Assembly: GCA_935421135.1 (NCBI GenBank)
Contig: OW285194.1
Location: 2,068,501 to 2,132,500, forward strand
Reading direction: 5' to 3'
Length of the DNA stretch: 64,000 nt
From: Bugulina stolonifera
Lineage: Eukaryota > Bryozoa > Gymnolaemata > Cheilostomatida > Bugulidae
Shown here in pieces: positions 36,649 through 50,000 of this stretch. Both the position numbers and the translations under genes were made by a program. Each line of letters begins with the position of its first letter. The first letter of the stretch is position 1. The notes below the pieces were generated by a model that was given only the letters and a program-made list of their open reading frames with translations, had not been told where the DNA came from and did not search any database.

Positions 36649-36832
36649 GGCTACATATAGTGTGTTATAGAGGTGAGTAAACCCGACTTATTTCATAATT
36701 ATAGGGATGAAGACGATTGGAATGAAGCACTGAATACAGTTAGCCTAGACCCGGTCCTTGATGTTATCAACCTACTAACCTGTTACAGAGAGAAGACCGT
36801 GCTAACTCTAACACTACTAAACCGATGCTACA

Positions 36833-38021
36833 ATGAGTAACAAGAAGGCATTCAATGAGGATGACATTGTGTTTGCCAAGGTTAAAGGGTATCCACCATG
36901 GCCTGCTAAGGTATCATTGTATGTTACTCTGTTATAGACTCTATTCATATAGTAGATTCCTTGTAATTGGGTTGACATAGCCTCTGTCCCAGTTTCCCTA
37001 TTCTCCATTGAATTGGTTCCGCATAATATCCATAGTGTATATATATATTCTCCAACAGAATAAAAACAGAAAATCATATCAGTGTGTATGATGTCTAGAA
37101 TAAATCATGATGTGGCCTGAAGCTAAACTCAGACTTGGTGTTCATGGATCTATTCTCCATCCAAGTTCTACTTAAACCATGAAGTTATAATATTTGGATT
37201 GTTGCTAGGACCATGGTCATGTTGCATTAACTGTCTGTATGTTAGTAGTTACCTACTTTTGTATTATAAACCATGTAGGCTGTATTTTCCTTTGTAGGTT
37301 ATAGCCTCAGGAAAAGGAAAGTATCCAGTATTGTTCTATGGCACTAATGAGAGGTAAGACCACAGTCTATTGCAGTATATAACCTTATACTCGTGATATC
37401 AGTTGATGACTCATGCTGTGTGTTAATATTTAGTGTGTATTGGTCCTTCATCTATTGCATTGTATATGTGGAGAGGGCCCTGTGTTAGAGATACTCAACT
37501 ACCATAAGAATACCAGCCTTCTTGGCTTGTTTGTTCTATTACTAATTTACTACCTAAAACTACTGTCTATTAACTACATGTACATCTCGAGCTGTTTGGC
37601 CTGTTTGACCTATTTTATTCACTGTCCTATAGGATGAAACTAAGGAAACGGTGTGTATAAACAATAAACTATCAATACATCTTTTACTGTTTCCTTTTAT
37701 TATCAATGGTTTGGTTTATGTCAGTTTAAGGATTGCAGCAAGTTTAGATCTCGACTCTCTGTCTGCTTTATATATAAGTCATAGTTCTGTGTTCGTCCTT
37801 TACATCTGGCCACATACCCATAGCAAATGACATATCCTCCGCTGTTTGTTACTCGTTTTAGTGCAAACTGTAAGCCTCAGGACCTATTCGCCTTCACTGA
37901 GTATGAACCTAAGTACGGGAAGGTATCCAAGCCAGCCTTCCTGAAGGCAATGGCAGAGGCTAGGGCTGCATTGGCAGGGGGAGGTAATAGTTCTGGATCC
38001 GGCACTGGAAAGAGAAGCAGA
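36833..38021 (+). CDS. PWWP domain exons 1-3
   Basis: Exon 1 starts ATG with MSNKKAFNEDDIVFAKVKGY and PPWPAK; exon 2 VIASGKGKYPVLFYGTNE; exon 3 ANCKPQDLFAFTEYEPKYGK. The aromatic cage region (PPWP, FYGT) and the DLFAF segment match LEDGF (GYPHWPARV, FFGTHETA, KDLFPY). The phase pattern is 0, 2, 0. The tail of exon 3 is Ala/Gly-rich and basic. Confidence 0.92.
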
Positions 38022-41000
38022 GTAAGGGTTCACATGTATATTCCATCCGCTGCCTCTGTGCACTCATTGTCTCAGTAGTATAGTGACATCACCACTTGCC
38101 TATACCATGAGTATGGACCATATCCATGTGCTCTGTATATGCCAGTTCATCTACTTATATAAATGTTTAATATTCATGTTTGAATAATCCTCCATGAACT
38201 TATGTTCTATTCTACAGAGCTGTTATGTTCTACTCTCTCAGCTATAATTATTATAGTCAGTCAGTGCAATGTTTACAATATGAGAGTTGTCGTATCATGT
38301 ATGTAGTAGCCTATATAGGAGCCGACAACTCCAGGTTTTGTGTAGTATCTAACAGGATGCGTGTTTATTTTATTACATACACCTGCACTTTGTAGCTGAA
38401 ACTATGGTATAGCTGCAATGCACAATTTCATTGTGTTTAATTGCATAGCCACAGGTTAGTTTGGGAAGGGATATAGTCTACCATCCTCTGTAGCTACATA
38501 CCTGTAGGAACTTGTACTAAGGCTTGTATTAACCTCTATTAATACCAGATTGTATGTTGTATAATACAATGTATGTTGACTCTGTACTCTGTGTAGAGAT
38601 CAGACGCTAAACCTGTAGCTGTTGAGATGGAGGCCCCTGAGTCTGAGGATGAGGAAGGAGAGGAGGAGGAGCCTCCTAAGAAGAAGGTAACTACATGTAA
38701 CTCTAAGGCTAGATGTAGTCCCATACATGTAGTAAGATTTTAGATGTACATGTAGCCCGGCTTTAAACTATTTCCCCCACAGTAAATTACAGGCTGATGA
38801 AATTTATTTTGTTTCAAGTATACATGCATATGTGTCCAAGTAGGTTTTTATACCCACACCTACCTTACACCTACCTATGCCTACACCTACCTACACCTAC
38901 CTACACCTACCTATACCTACACATTTACATGTATCAGTTGATATGTTGAGACACAGAGAGTTATTTAAATGTCTCATTCCATACCAGTTCTACTGATACA
39001 CTGCATAGCCTTATGAACTGGTACAAGCAGTTGTATTACCCTGTTCAGCTGTGTTATATATATTCTGTATTCACCATCATGTATCAGTGTGTGTTGTTTG
39101 TTGGCACTCAGGCTAAGCCTGCTCCTAAGTCTAAGAAAACTCCTGCTAAGAAGAAGGCAACTCCTGCTCCCCGCAAGTCCAATCGGCAGACAGCTAAAAG
39201 GTTAGTCGTTAGTAGTCAATGTCTAGTAGTTGGTAGTCGGTAGCCAATAACTAGTAGTTGGTAGTCAGTAGTTAGTGGTCAGTAGTTAGTGGTCAATAGC
39301 TAGTAGTCAGTAGCTAGTAGTCAGTAGCTAGTAGTCAGTAGCTAGTAGTCAGTAGCTAGTAGTCAATAGCTAGTAGTCAGTAGCTAGTAGTCAGTAGCTA
39401 GTAGTCAGTAGCTAGTAGCTAGTAGTCAGTAGCTAGTAGTCAGTAGCTAGTAGTCAGTAGCTAGTAGTCAGTAGCTAGTAGTCAGTAGCTAGTAGTCAGT
39501 AGCTAGTAGTCAGTAGCTAGTAGTCAGTAGCTAGTAGTCTGTAGCTAGTAGTCAGTAGCTAGTAGTCAGTAGCTAGTAGTCAGTAGCTAGTAGTCAGTAG
39601 CTAGTAGTCAGTAGCTAGTGGTTAGTAGTTAGATAGTGCGTTAACACATAACAGTAGCTGTATTGCTACATCACGTACTTGTCGTATGGTAAGATGGTAT
39701 GCAATAGGGGGAAATTTGTAGCACATTTATCCTTGGTCTGTGCTGGAGATATTGTTTTTATGTATGAATAATTACCATCATTGTTTTATTTTGATATTTG
39801 CATGTTACTTTTTCATTATTATGGATGTTTGGCTTGTTATTTTGGAGTTATTCTCCCCTTTCAGCTTATAGGCAAGATGGGGCAACTCCTACTTAATTAC
39901 TTTTGTAGCACTTATATTTTACTGAAATCAAAATTCTCTCACGTATTTGTAAACAGCAAAGCAATGGCTGGTTGTCAACAGGTAATACCATTACATTAAC
40001 TGTCTCAGCAATCATCAGATCTTCTGAGAACGACAGATTCAGTAGATACGATATAATTGATACCAGCCTTACTTTAGGCAGTATATTTACTAGTTTACTA
40101 TCAATATCAGTTGTATCACAGTAGGTGTTCTAGTTGGACCCTCATTTACAGACCAGTGAGTGACCATTAGCAATGTAACCATTTGGTTACTGATGTCTTT
40201 ATACTGTTCCATGTTATATGATTGGTATTACATTATGTAAGGAAGGTATAGGTATATATTTAGTGTATATCATTGCATAGTGTATAGTGTAGCTTAACTA
40301 TTAATCATGTATGCCTTCAGTGAAAGCATATCATACTGTAGCATAGCATAGTTATATTATAGTATAGCATAGTTGTATTATAGCATGGTATAGTATAACA
40401 TTATTATACATGTACACGTATACCTCCAGTGAAAGCATGTCAGAAGATGAAGACAAAGACGTACCTCCAGCTAAACCTGCTGATGACAAGGGTGGATCCA
40501 GCAAGGGGTCTAGACGCCGAGGTACACTAATACACTGCATGCATACTATACTGTGTCTGCCTCTGTATTGTGGTACCTTGCTTAGTATATCATATGGTTA
40601 TATCCATCCCATACTTATTGGTGTTGCTCTCCTTGTAAATAGCAGTCACCACATTACACCAACATATCCTATAGTCAACTGTTATATCCCATACTACATC
40701 AACATATCCTATAGTAAACTGTTATGTCCCATACTACACCAACGTATCCCATAATACACCGATAGATCCCATACTACACCAACATACATGTATTATTTTA
40801 TAGTAAACTATTATATCCCATGCTACACCAACATAGCCCACAATACACCAGCATAGCCCACAATACACCAGCATATCCCATAATACACGAGTATATCCTA
40901 CAATACACAAACATATACACCGACCAAACCTATGCTGATGCTTTACTATATACATATATACATCTACACTGTTTAGGAGCCAAGACCATCTCGTACAAGG

Positions 41001-44000
41001 ATGATGGTAGCGAAGGAAGTGACGCTGAGTCAGAAGATAAACCATCCAATAAGAAGAAAGATGACTCTGAAAGTGAGGCTGACGATGCTGATAGTATAGA
41101 CGAAAGTAAATCTGCCGCTTCGAGTGAGAGCAAATCAGCAGAAGGTGACTCGGAGGCCAAGGCTAAAGTGAAACCTGCAGCAAAGAAAGGGAGAGCTGCA
41201 GCGCGCAAGCAGCCAGCCACTAAACCTAAGAAGAAACCACCTGTGAAGAGAGGTCGTTCAGCTAAAGCTAAAGTGGTTTCCTCCGAAGATGAAAAGGAGG
41301 CTGGGAAATCAGATGAGGAAGGAAATAAATCAGGTATAGCGGAACATACGCTGGACAATATCTACAGTTACTAGTCAGGCTATACAAGCATGTACTATTC
41401 AGTATATCTGTGTACTGTGTACTTGTTAGGGAACCATGAATTGGCTACTCTAACTCAATGGTGCAGGTTCACCCGCTAGTGCAACCAATCACAGCTTCAG
41501 GCAGTTCACATTGTATCTGTGTATTGAGAATACATCCAATAGACCACCATCATTGTTGTCTGGTTTCTGGTTGATATAAAATTGACCACCTTTCACCTTA
41601 TGAACAGCTGCAGTTACCCATGTTGTGTAAACCACCTGACATCTATCTAACCATTGGGATGACCATCTCGAGGAGACGTCGATGGCAATGTTACCTCCAT
41701 TTACTTGCCTCACTGAATCAGTATCATCCCTGTAATGCCCTGTAGTCTTTGTTCCTAGCCATTATAGTACCATAGCCTCAGTTCTCCGTTCTATACTTGT
41801 AGACAATGAATCTATTAAATCATCTGTCAGCTCCAACTCTAGCTCTTCATCTAGTTCCTCATCATCATCCTCTAGCAGTAAGTCGGGCAGTGACAAGGCT
41901 TCCCACCATTCTAAGATGGAGGATGAGAAGGATGGAGCTGAGGCTAAGAGTACTACAGACACCGCTAAAGTGGATGACCAATCACATGTCAAGGAAGATA
42001 GTAAAGGTACGATTCCCTTTCCTCTGTCAGCTCGTTGTTCCAGTGTAGCAGTGTACTGATGGATTTCTATAATGATAGGATTATGCTTGTACTGCACAGT
42101 GTTTCGGTATCATTCAGTTTTTCAGTTTGCTTTTCTTTTGGTTGAAAAACCGCAAAAACTTGAAATGCAAACCAGTACCGAATGCGGCGGTGAGGTTCAA
42201 TTCAGTTTTAAAATTCAAACCGCGCCTGTCCTCTTGGCTCACTCACCTTCGATCATCGCTGGCATTGAGAACACATGGATTCATGTTATGCTTATTTCAA
42301 TCCTTATAATTCAATGTCATCCTTTGGATCTAGACTTAGTTGCAGCCATAATTTCCACCCAGTGGTTGTTTATTGTAGTTTCACTCAATTCTAGCAGTTA
42401 TGGTTGCATATTATTATAACTAATTAATATTTAATAATCGTTAATTATTAATGAAATGAAAATGACCGCCATTTCTTATGCTTCTTTTAATCCTTATAAT
42501 CCAATGTCATCCTTGGAATACAGACTTAGCTGCAGCCATCATTGTCACCCAGTGAGGGTTTACTGGAGTTTTCACTCAATTCTAGTGGCCAAACTTGCGT
42601 TTTGTTTTAAATAATTAGCACCTGTAATAATTGCGATTTGCTAAAGGAAATTAAGAATGGTCGCCAATACAGTTTAAAAGCAGAGTGTGACAACTTCAAA
42701 CATTGAGTATTCAGTTTCCGGTTCGATTCGGTGTTTTTTCATGAATTTAATAAACTGAATTGAACCGAGGGGTAGAAGACAATTTCGGTATCATTCAGTT
42801 TTGGTGAAAAATCAGTGAAAAGCTGAGTGCACATGCAAATCCAAACCGCCCAGCACTAGAATATGCCCCTGGTACAGTAATGCAGTGTAGTATAGTGTGG
42901 CGTGGTGTTAGTGTGGTGTTAGTGTTGTGTAGTGTTAGTGTTGTGTTAGTGTTAGTGTTGTGTATTGTTAGTACAAGTGTTTGTGTAGTGTAAGTGCAGT
43001 GTACTCTTTCAGAATTCGAGGGGGTACAACCAAAATTATTAACTTAGCAAATTTTTGACAGTCATTTTCAATTACAGACTATCAAGCTATCGACATTCAG
43101 TTTCCAATGCATAAACATGTTGGAGTTAAGCTAATCCAGTGAGAAGTCAATAAAAAATTACAATCTATGAAAGTTATACTGTATATCAGGGATGCCCAAA
43201 CTTTTTGGTGGAAAGGGACAAATTCTAAAATCGCATCAGAGCAAGGGACACTTAGTTTTTTCTGCTGCATTTATTGCGATTATTAAATGGGCAATTTAAT
43301 TATGATACAAAATGAGTTATTTTATAGCTGTAACTCGCGTATTTATTGATTTAGTTTCAACCAAAGTATGACAGCAACAGCCATCGACTTTTGAAGAACA
43401 CGAAAACAGAAGAAAGGTAGAAACAAACTAGCAAATTTTGCGCCGTTATTAGCCTCAAAATGACGGTGAAGCAACAGGGCGTCACAAAATTGAGAGCAAA
43501 ACGCCCTGCTCGCCAAATATCAAGTGTGTTTAATATTTTACGTTTAGCTCTCGATATCACTGACTTCTGATTGGGCAAAATTTTTCCCGGCTCCATTCTA
43601 CACTTTCGTCTGTAAACAAAAATTCTAAGTTGAGTCGTTGTTATAATGTGATGTGCACGTAGGAGACATGACATATACATGTATAGCATTAATTGCCTCC
43701 CTTGGCACACACGCGAAGACTAGAAATCCCTTTCATGGAGAAAACATCGCTAGTGTGTTGTCCAGCGGAAAAAAGTTGTTACGCTGACTAAACGTGGTGA
43801 AATGCGGCAAACATATCCGCTAGTCTGTTTCGGCCTCAAGTAAATTATATGAAAGTTGCAATGAATATTCTATACATGCTACATGATTCACTTGTGAATA
43901 CAATTATTAGTGGGTGACATGGAATTGCCTCTTCTCTTGGATCATCCTCAAAGTCTATGTCTCCTTTAGTAGCTGCCTGGTATGTTTGTCTGCCAGTCTT

Positions 44001-47000
44001 GTCTGATTTTTGTTTTTGATATGCATGTAGTTCAGGTGACTGAACAAACTCACGTAGGCCTACAAGTATGTGCTACTAAAGAGTGTCATCAGTTTGACAG
44101 CGATCTTAGATAAGTTACGGGTGGCTGCACTTTTCACTTTACTCTGTCTTCAGGTCAATCTCAATCAGGCCATCAATTTTTTGTAGGCTTTAAATCATTG
44201 ACAGAAATTTACATCTGTATCATTTAAAAATATTTTGAGATTTTCAAATGTGGGGATTTTTTAACATTGTGATGTATTTTCGGGTGTAACTTGAGCAGTG
44301 CAATTGCTTTCACTGCTCAGCCACAAAAAGACATGTTTGCATGTGAAATTTGAAAAGTGATGAAGGGACACCAAAATCCATGCAAAGGGACACTGTGTCC
44401 CTTAGGGACACATTTGGGCATCCCTGCTGTATATATTACTCGCTTATAATTTAATAAATAAGCATTCTATACCACACTGCATTTACCTGTATTTAGCGGT
44501 TTAAACAACATGTGCACACACAATATTAATCAAATAAAAACAACTTGGCCATAATCAATATCCTTGATTACTAAGTGGTACATTGTTTGTTTGCCACATG
44601 ACACATCACACCACACGCATAGTAAACCATAGCAAATAAACCCAACACTGTCATAATCGCTATCCTTGATTAAACTCAGTTTTACTAAGGGGTACATTGT
44701 TTGCCACTTGACTGCCAAAAGGTACTTAAGCAAAAAAAGGTTGGGAACTCCTGGTATAAGTGGTAGTGTAGTGTATTACTAGTCTACTAATGCAGTGTAG
44801 TATAGTATTAGTAATTATGTGTTAGTACTGTAATGCAGTTTGATATAATGTACTAACATTGTGTACTAGTGTAATAAGTCACTGCAGTGCATGTTTAGCT
44901 GGATGAATGCTGAGTTGAAGAAGGTTTAGATTGCCATCGTTCTTCTACAAAGCTGAAGCAGGATAGTGTGTCTTCTGTATGTATTGTTAGCCAATTCACC
45001 CATCTTATTACCACTACATGGATGTACATGGAAAGCTATTAGTTCACTAGCTACTACTCCATAATATCTACTACTACATGTAGCACTGAGCACACGACTC
45101 CCAATGGTTCAATTTACATGTACGCACTCCTTCCTTATTTAGATAGTAGTATACTGTCAATTTATACTACTACTGCACCTAACAGTATCACACTCTGAAC
45201 TGTGACATAAACTATAAGTGTCAAGTTATGTAAAATTGGTGGACTTGTGTCAAGTGGGAAAATTTATTATAGCATATCATTGCCCAAAAGTTGAAATAAA
45301 TAAGGTTAGCCTGCTCAATTTATTTTGAGAACTCCTTAACTCAAAATACAAATAAACCTAAGGTTATCAAACCTCCCAACAGTGCACCCTCCAACCTAAG
45401 GCTACCAGCTGTACCAACAGGTCACCCTCTGCCCTAAGGCTACCAACCCTACCAACAGTTCACCCTCTGACCTAAGGCTATTAAACATACCAACAGTTTA
45501 CGCTCCCACTACTGACTTCATTGTCTGTTCCTGTCAGCTGTTTCCCTTATGCAGATGCACTACATGTACTACTCTTGCTTTGATGGTTACAGTGACTGAC
45601 CCTGGAGAGGAGAAGGAAGGACAAGTGGAGGAAGCAGATGGTAGTAAAGAGAAAGATGTGGAGCAAACAGATGGTAAATCAGTCGCAGACTCTAAGGAAC
45701 AGGTCACCTCTATACCAGGTTAGTAGACTGGACAATGGCTAACAATTCAATCACTAGATAATGACTGCTCATTCAATCACTAGACACTGGCTCTAACTTA
45801 CATTTACCTCTATGCTCACGCTTAGTTGGTGAATTCATTCCTATCAAAATTTTGAGCTATGAGAGCCACCATTTAGGAATCAGTGAATCAGCACTAGTAG
45901 GCACTAGAGGGAGCCACTAGCAGGCACTAGGGGGAGCCACTAGTAGGAGCTAGGCGGAGCCACTAGTACGGTACTAGGGGGGGGGGGCAGTAGTAGATGC
46001 TAGGGGACCTGGGTACCCTTCATATATTGTGGTTACCAAAGTTGTGTATAAATCAGTGAAGCTGATACAGGGCCTGCTACATGTACAACTGCATAGTAAA
46101 TCTCTCCTATTGACAAGTGACTATAATAGTAGAAAGGCATGTACCTGTTATTTGAACTGTGACAACAAGATAACACACAGTATAATTGTATAATAATAAT
46201 GGTTCAATATTTGTGCTTCAGTACTTGTCCTTTGTCAGCCTAATAGCCATATACAAAAACAACACTAGCACTAGGAGAGCCTATTATTCCTTGTACTGCA
46301 ATACAATGTACTATTTTAGTGTATTATACCAGTACACTGTACTATATATTATACCAATTATTTACTATACATTATACCAGTACACTGGTATTACATTATA
46401 CCAATATACTGTACTACATTATACCAGGACTGATGGCAGGGGCAGATTTTCAACTTTCAGAAAGGGAGGTCTCCTGCCCACCAAGGAAATTTATTGAGGG
46501 TGCGCAGTACCCGAGCTGAGGGCGTGAAGCGCCCGATACCAACAGCTGGGGGGTTTGGGGGGCGCTGTAAGCCCCCCAACGGGGTCCGGGGCGGAGCCCC
46601 GGCCGCTGAAGCTTTTTAGGCTTCATAGAGACCATGTAAACTTGAAACTAAGGACTAAAACATGAAGAGGATCCTTTGTGCTGGGGGATTTCAAGCCTTG
46701 GGGAAACTCTCACTCTTGGACGCTGGAGGCAGAAAGTTATGCCATGAAAAACTAAAAACTGCGCTTGATAGCAATTTATAGATATGATATTAAATAATTT
46801 TTTATACAAAAATTCATACAATTAATAGTAATAACATCAACAATATTGTTTAGGCTGCATTACAAAACAATAAAATGACAACCTAAATGATTATAGTTTT
46901 CAAATAATAAATTAATAAAATGTAAATAATTGTTATTTATATTTTATTAATTTAATATTTTAAAATTATAATAATTTATAGATTATATTTTAAAAAGAGA

Positions 47001-50000
47001 ATCATTGTAAGCAACATTAGGATTAGCATTCATAAGATAATCATAATGTTCATGCTGTTCTGTTGTTAAATAAAAACTAAATTGGAAATTCATATATTCA
47101 TAACTCTGGCTGATAGTTCCTCTTTTCCCCCAATCTGAATCTCGAATCTGGGATCTAAGAAAATTCAAATAATCATAATATAATGAAATATTGAATATTC
47201 GTAACTCTGAGTGATAGTTCCTATTTTCCCCTAATCTAGGAAATTACCCAAGACAAAACAGGAAAAGAGAATTAACTTTGCTAAAATGCAAAGTGGTACA
47301 ATAAACTCTTTCTGGAAAATGTAAAGGTGATATTATTAGAATTATTTTGATTAATTTTTTAAGCAATCACCGATTCATTCAGTGAATTAGCCAAGCAAAC
47401 TTTGTCTGTACAGTAAACAAGAATGTCTACAAGAAGTTTATTGATAGCACAATCAATTGACTTTGCTGATCTACCTGAGAGTTACTTGCAGGAATATGAA
47501 ACTTAAGCTATATTTACTGCGATCCTAATAAGTAACTATGGAAATCATGGCGACCTCCGTAGAAAAACTTTCTAAATGGGAAAATCTTTGAATATGGCCA
47601 AAAATCAATCAATTTCAATTTTTTTTTAGCAAATAAAAGGGGGGTCGCGAGACCCTGGCGACCTACAGTAAATCCGCCCATGACTGATGGTATCCTAGTC
47701 ATGACAGTGTTGCTTACCAGGTTTTACCTCGCTAAGTGAGAACATAACTCTTAGCCCATTCCCTAAGAATGCAGCTGCAGAAAAAGGCATTTATGATTTA
47801 TGCGTCTGCCCGTGCCCCACGGAGGTTTCGGCGACCTGTTTCTGTTGGGCCACAGTCACCAAGAACCATGAGACTGTATTCTGTGCCATCGCATGACCAT
47901 TATATTATGGGTATTTGATAGCATGCTGAAGATGAAATTTGCAATATTTCCTATCAATATTTATTAGAAGTTTTATTTAAATGATAGATTTACAGGTTTG
48001 AGATAAAGTTAGTAGGACCTATTATACCATTTCAATAAAAATGGAATTTGACGCTTGGAATATTATTGACTGAACGGCCTCAGATGTATACGCAATGGAT
48101 CATTAAAGTTTTAAAAATCTTCTGGTGAGATTAGTTTAGACCTGATACAGCTAACCAATAAATGACCTCCGAGATCTCGGTGGAACACTGAGATGATCGG
48201 ATAAATGCACCTCACAATGTTCAGCACAGCGTTCTGCACTTGTGTTGACAGTGTAATTTGTGCAATGTATGATGTTTGAATTGAGGTCATACACGTTTAA
48301 TCTCTCCTTTAGAAGGTGATAAGGTAGAGGAAGCAGAGAAGAAGGAATCAGTGAGTGAGGTGTCGGCATCTGCTACCAACTCATCAGCAGAAGATGATGA
48401 TGTCATCCACTCGTCCAGAGCCCACAAGTCTCACAGTAAGCACACAGTACTCAGTGAGTCAGAGGAGAGTGAGGATGAGGCTAAACCTAAGGTACACAGT
48501 CTATATCGCACTATGTAGGCACTTAGACTATATTATATGTGAGGTATGGAGAGGGGCTTGGTGTTCTTGGTCCGACTTCACTCATGGGTACCGCAATGCA
48601 AGGATGGTCAGACTCCATCCCCCACTAACAAAGTGGATGCTGGTTTTAGAATCTGTCCAAACATGTTCCTTGTAGCAAACGATGCCTTTTACTACTAGCT
48701 AACTCTTCTGCACAGTTCAATTCTGTCTAGATCTTCCCTGCCTGTTTCTGATGCTAATCTCATGAACCCATGTGTTTGTGACATCTGTGTTGGCAGTGGC
48801 TCGATAAATTCTTGCATAAATTGCACTGACACTGAAGGTCGTGAAGATGTCTTTTGGTGTGGTGGACCAAATGTGTGGATTACTTTCTACAGCAGTGACA
48901 CACGACGTTACCTTGTGTCCTATCCATGTTACCCTACAATACTACTGTATGCACTGTCTATGCACCCTGTACTCTATCTCTCTGGTCTGGCAGGAGGAGG
49001 AGAAAGATCTGGAACAGATGCTGGCTGAGCGTAAACAAGAGCACCAGGAACTGAAGCTGAAGAGAAGGCAGGAGAAGATGGAGGAGAGAAGACAGAGACA
49101 ACTTCAGAGGGAAAAGGAACAGGAAGAGGAGAGGAAGGCAAAGGAGGAGAAGAAGAGGCAGCATCAGCAGAGTAAGTAACATATACTGTATTGACAGAGT
49201 AAATAACATTTACTGTTTTTACAGAGTAAGTAATATCTACTGTATTAACAGAGTAAGTAATATCTACTGTATTGACAGAGTAAGTAACATATACTGTATT
49301 GACAGAGTAAGTAACATCTACTGTATTTACAGAGTAAGTAACATCTACTGTATTTACAGAGTAAGTAACATCTACTGTATTTACAGAGTAAGTAACATCT
49401 ACTGTATTTACAGAGTAAGTAATATCTACTGTATTTACAGAGTAAGTAACATCTACTGTATTTACAGAGTAAGTAACATCTACTGTATTTACAGAGTAAG
49501 TAACATCTACTGTATTTACAGAGTAAGTAACATCTACTGTATTTACAGTGTAAGTAATATCTACTGTATTTACAGAGTAAGTAACATCTACTGTATTTAC
49601 AGAGTAAGTAACATCTACTGTATTTACAGAGTAAGTAACATCTACTGTATTTACAGAGTAAGTAACATCTACTGTATTTACAGAGTAAGTAATATCTACC
49701 GTATTTACAGAGTAAGTAACATCTACTGTATTTATAGAGTAAGTATCATCTACTATATTTACAGAGTAAGTATCATCTACTGTATTTACAGAGTAAGTAA
49801 CATCTACTGTATTTACAGAGTAAGTAACATCTACTGTATTTACAGAGTAAGTAACATCTACTGTATTTACAGAGTAAGTAACATCTACTGTATTTACAGA
49901 GTGAGTAACATCTACTGTATTTACAGAGTAAGTAACATCTACTGTATTTACAGAGTAAGTAACATCTACTGTATTTAAAGAGTAAGTAATATCTACTGTG

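Noticed and set aside
40930..41358. 142-codon frame antisense to exon 7 of the LEDGF-type gene
   Set aside because: Shadow of the Ser/Lys/Glu-rich exon; the sense frame has matching splice phases and family features.
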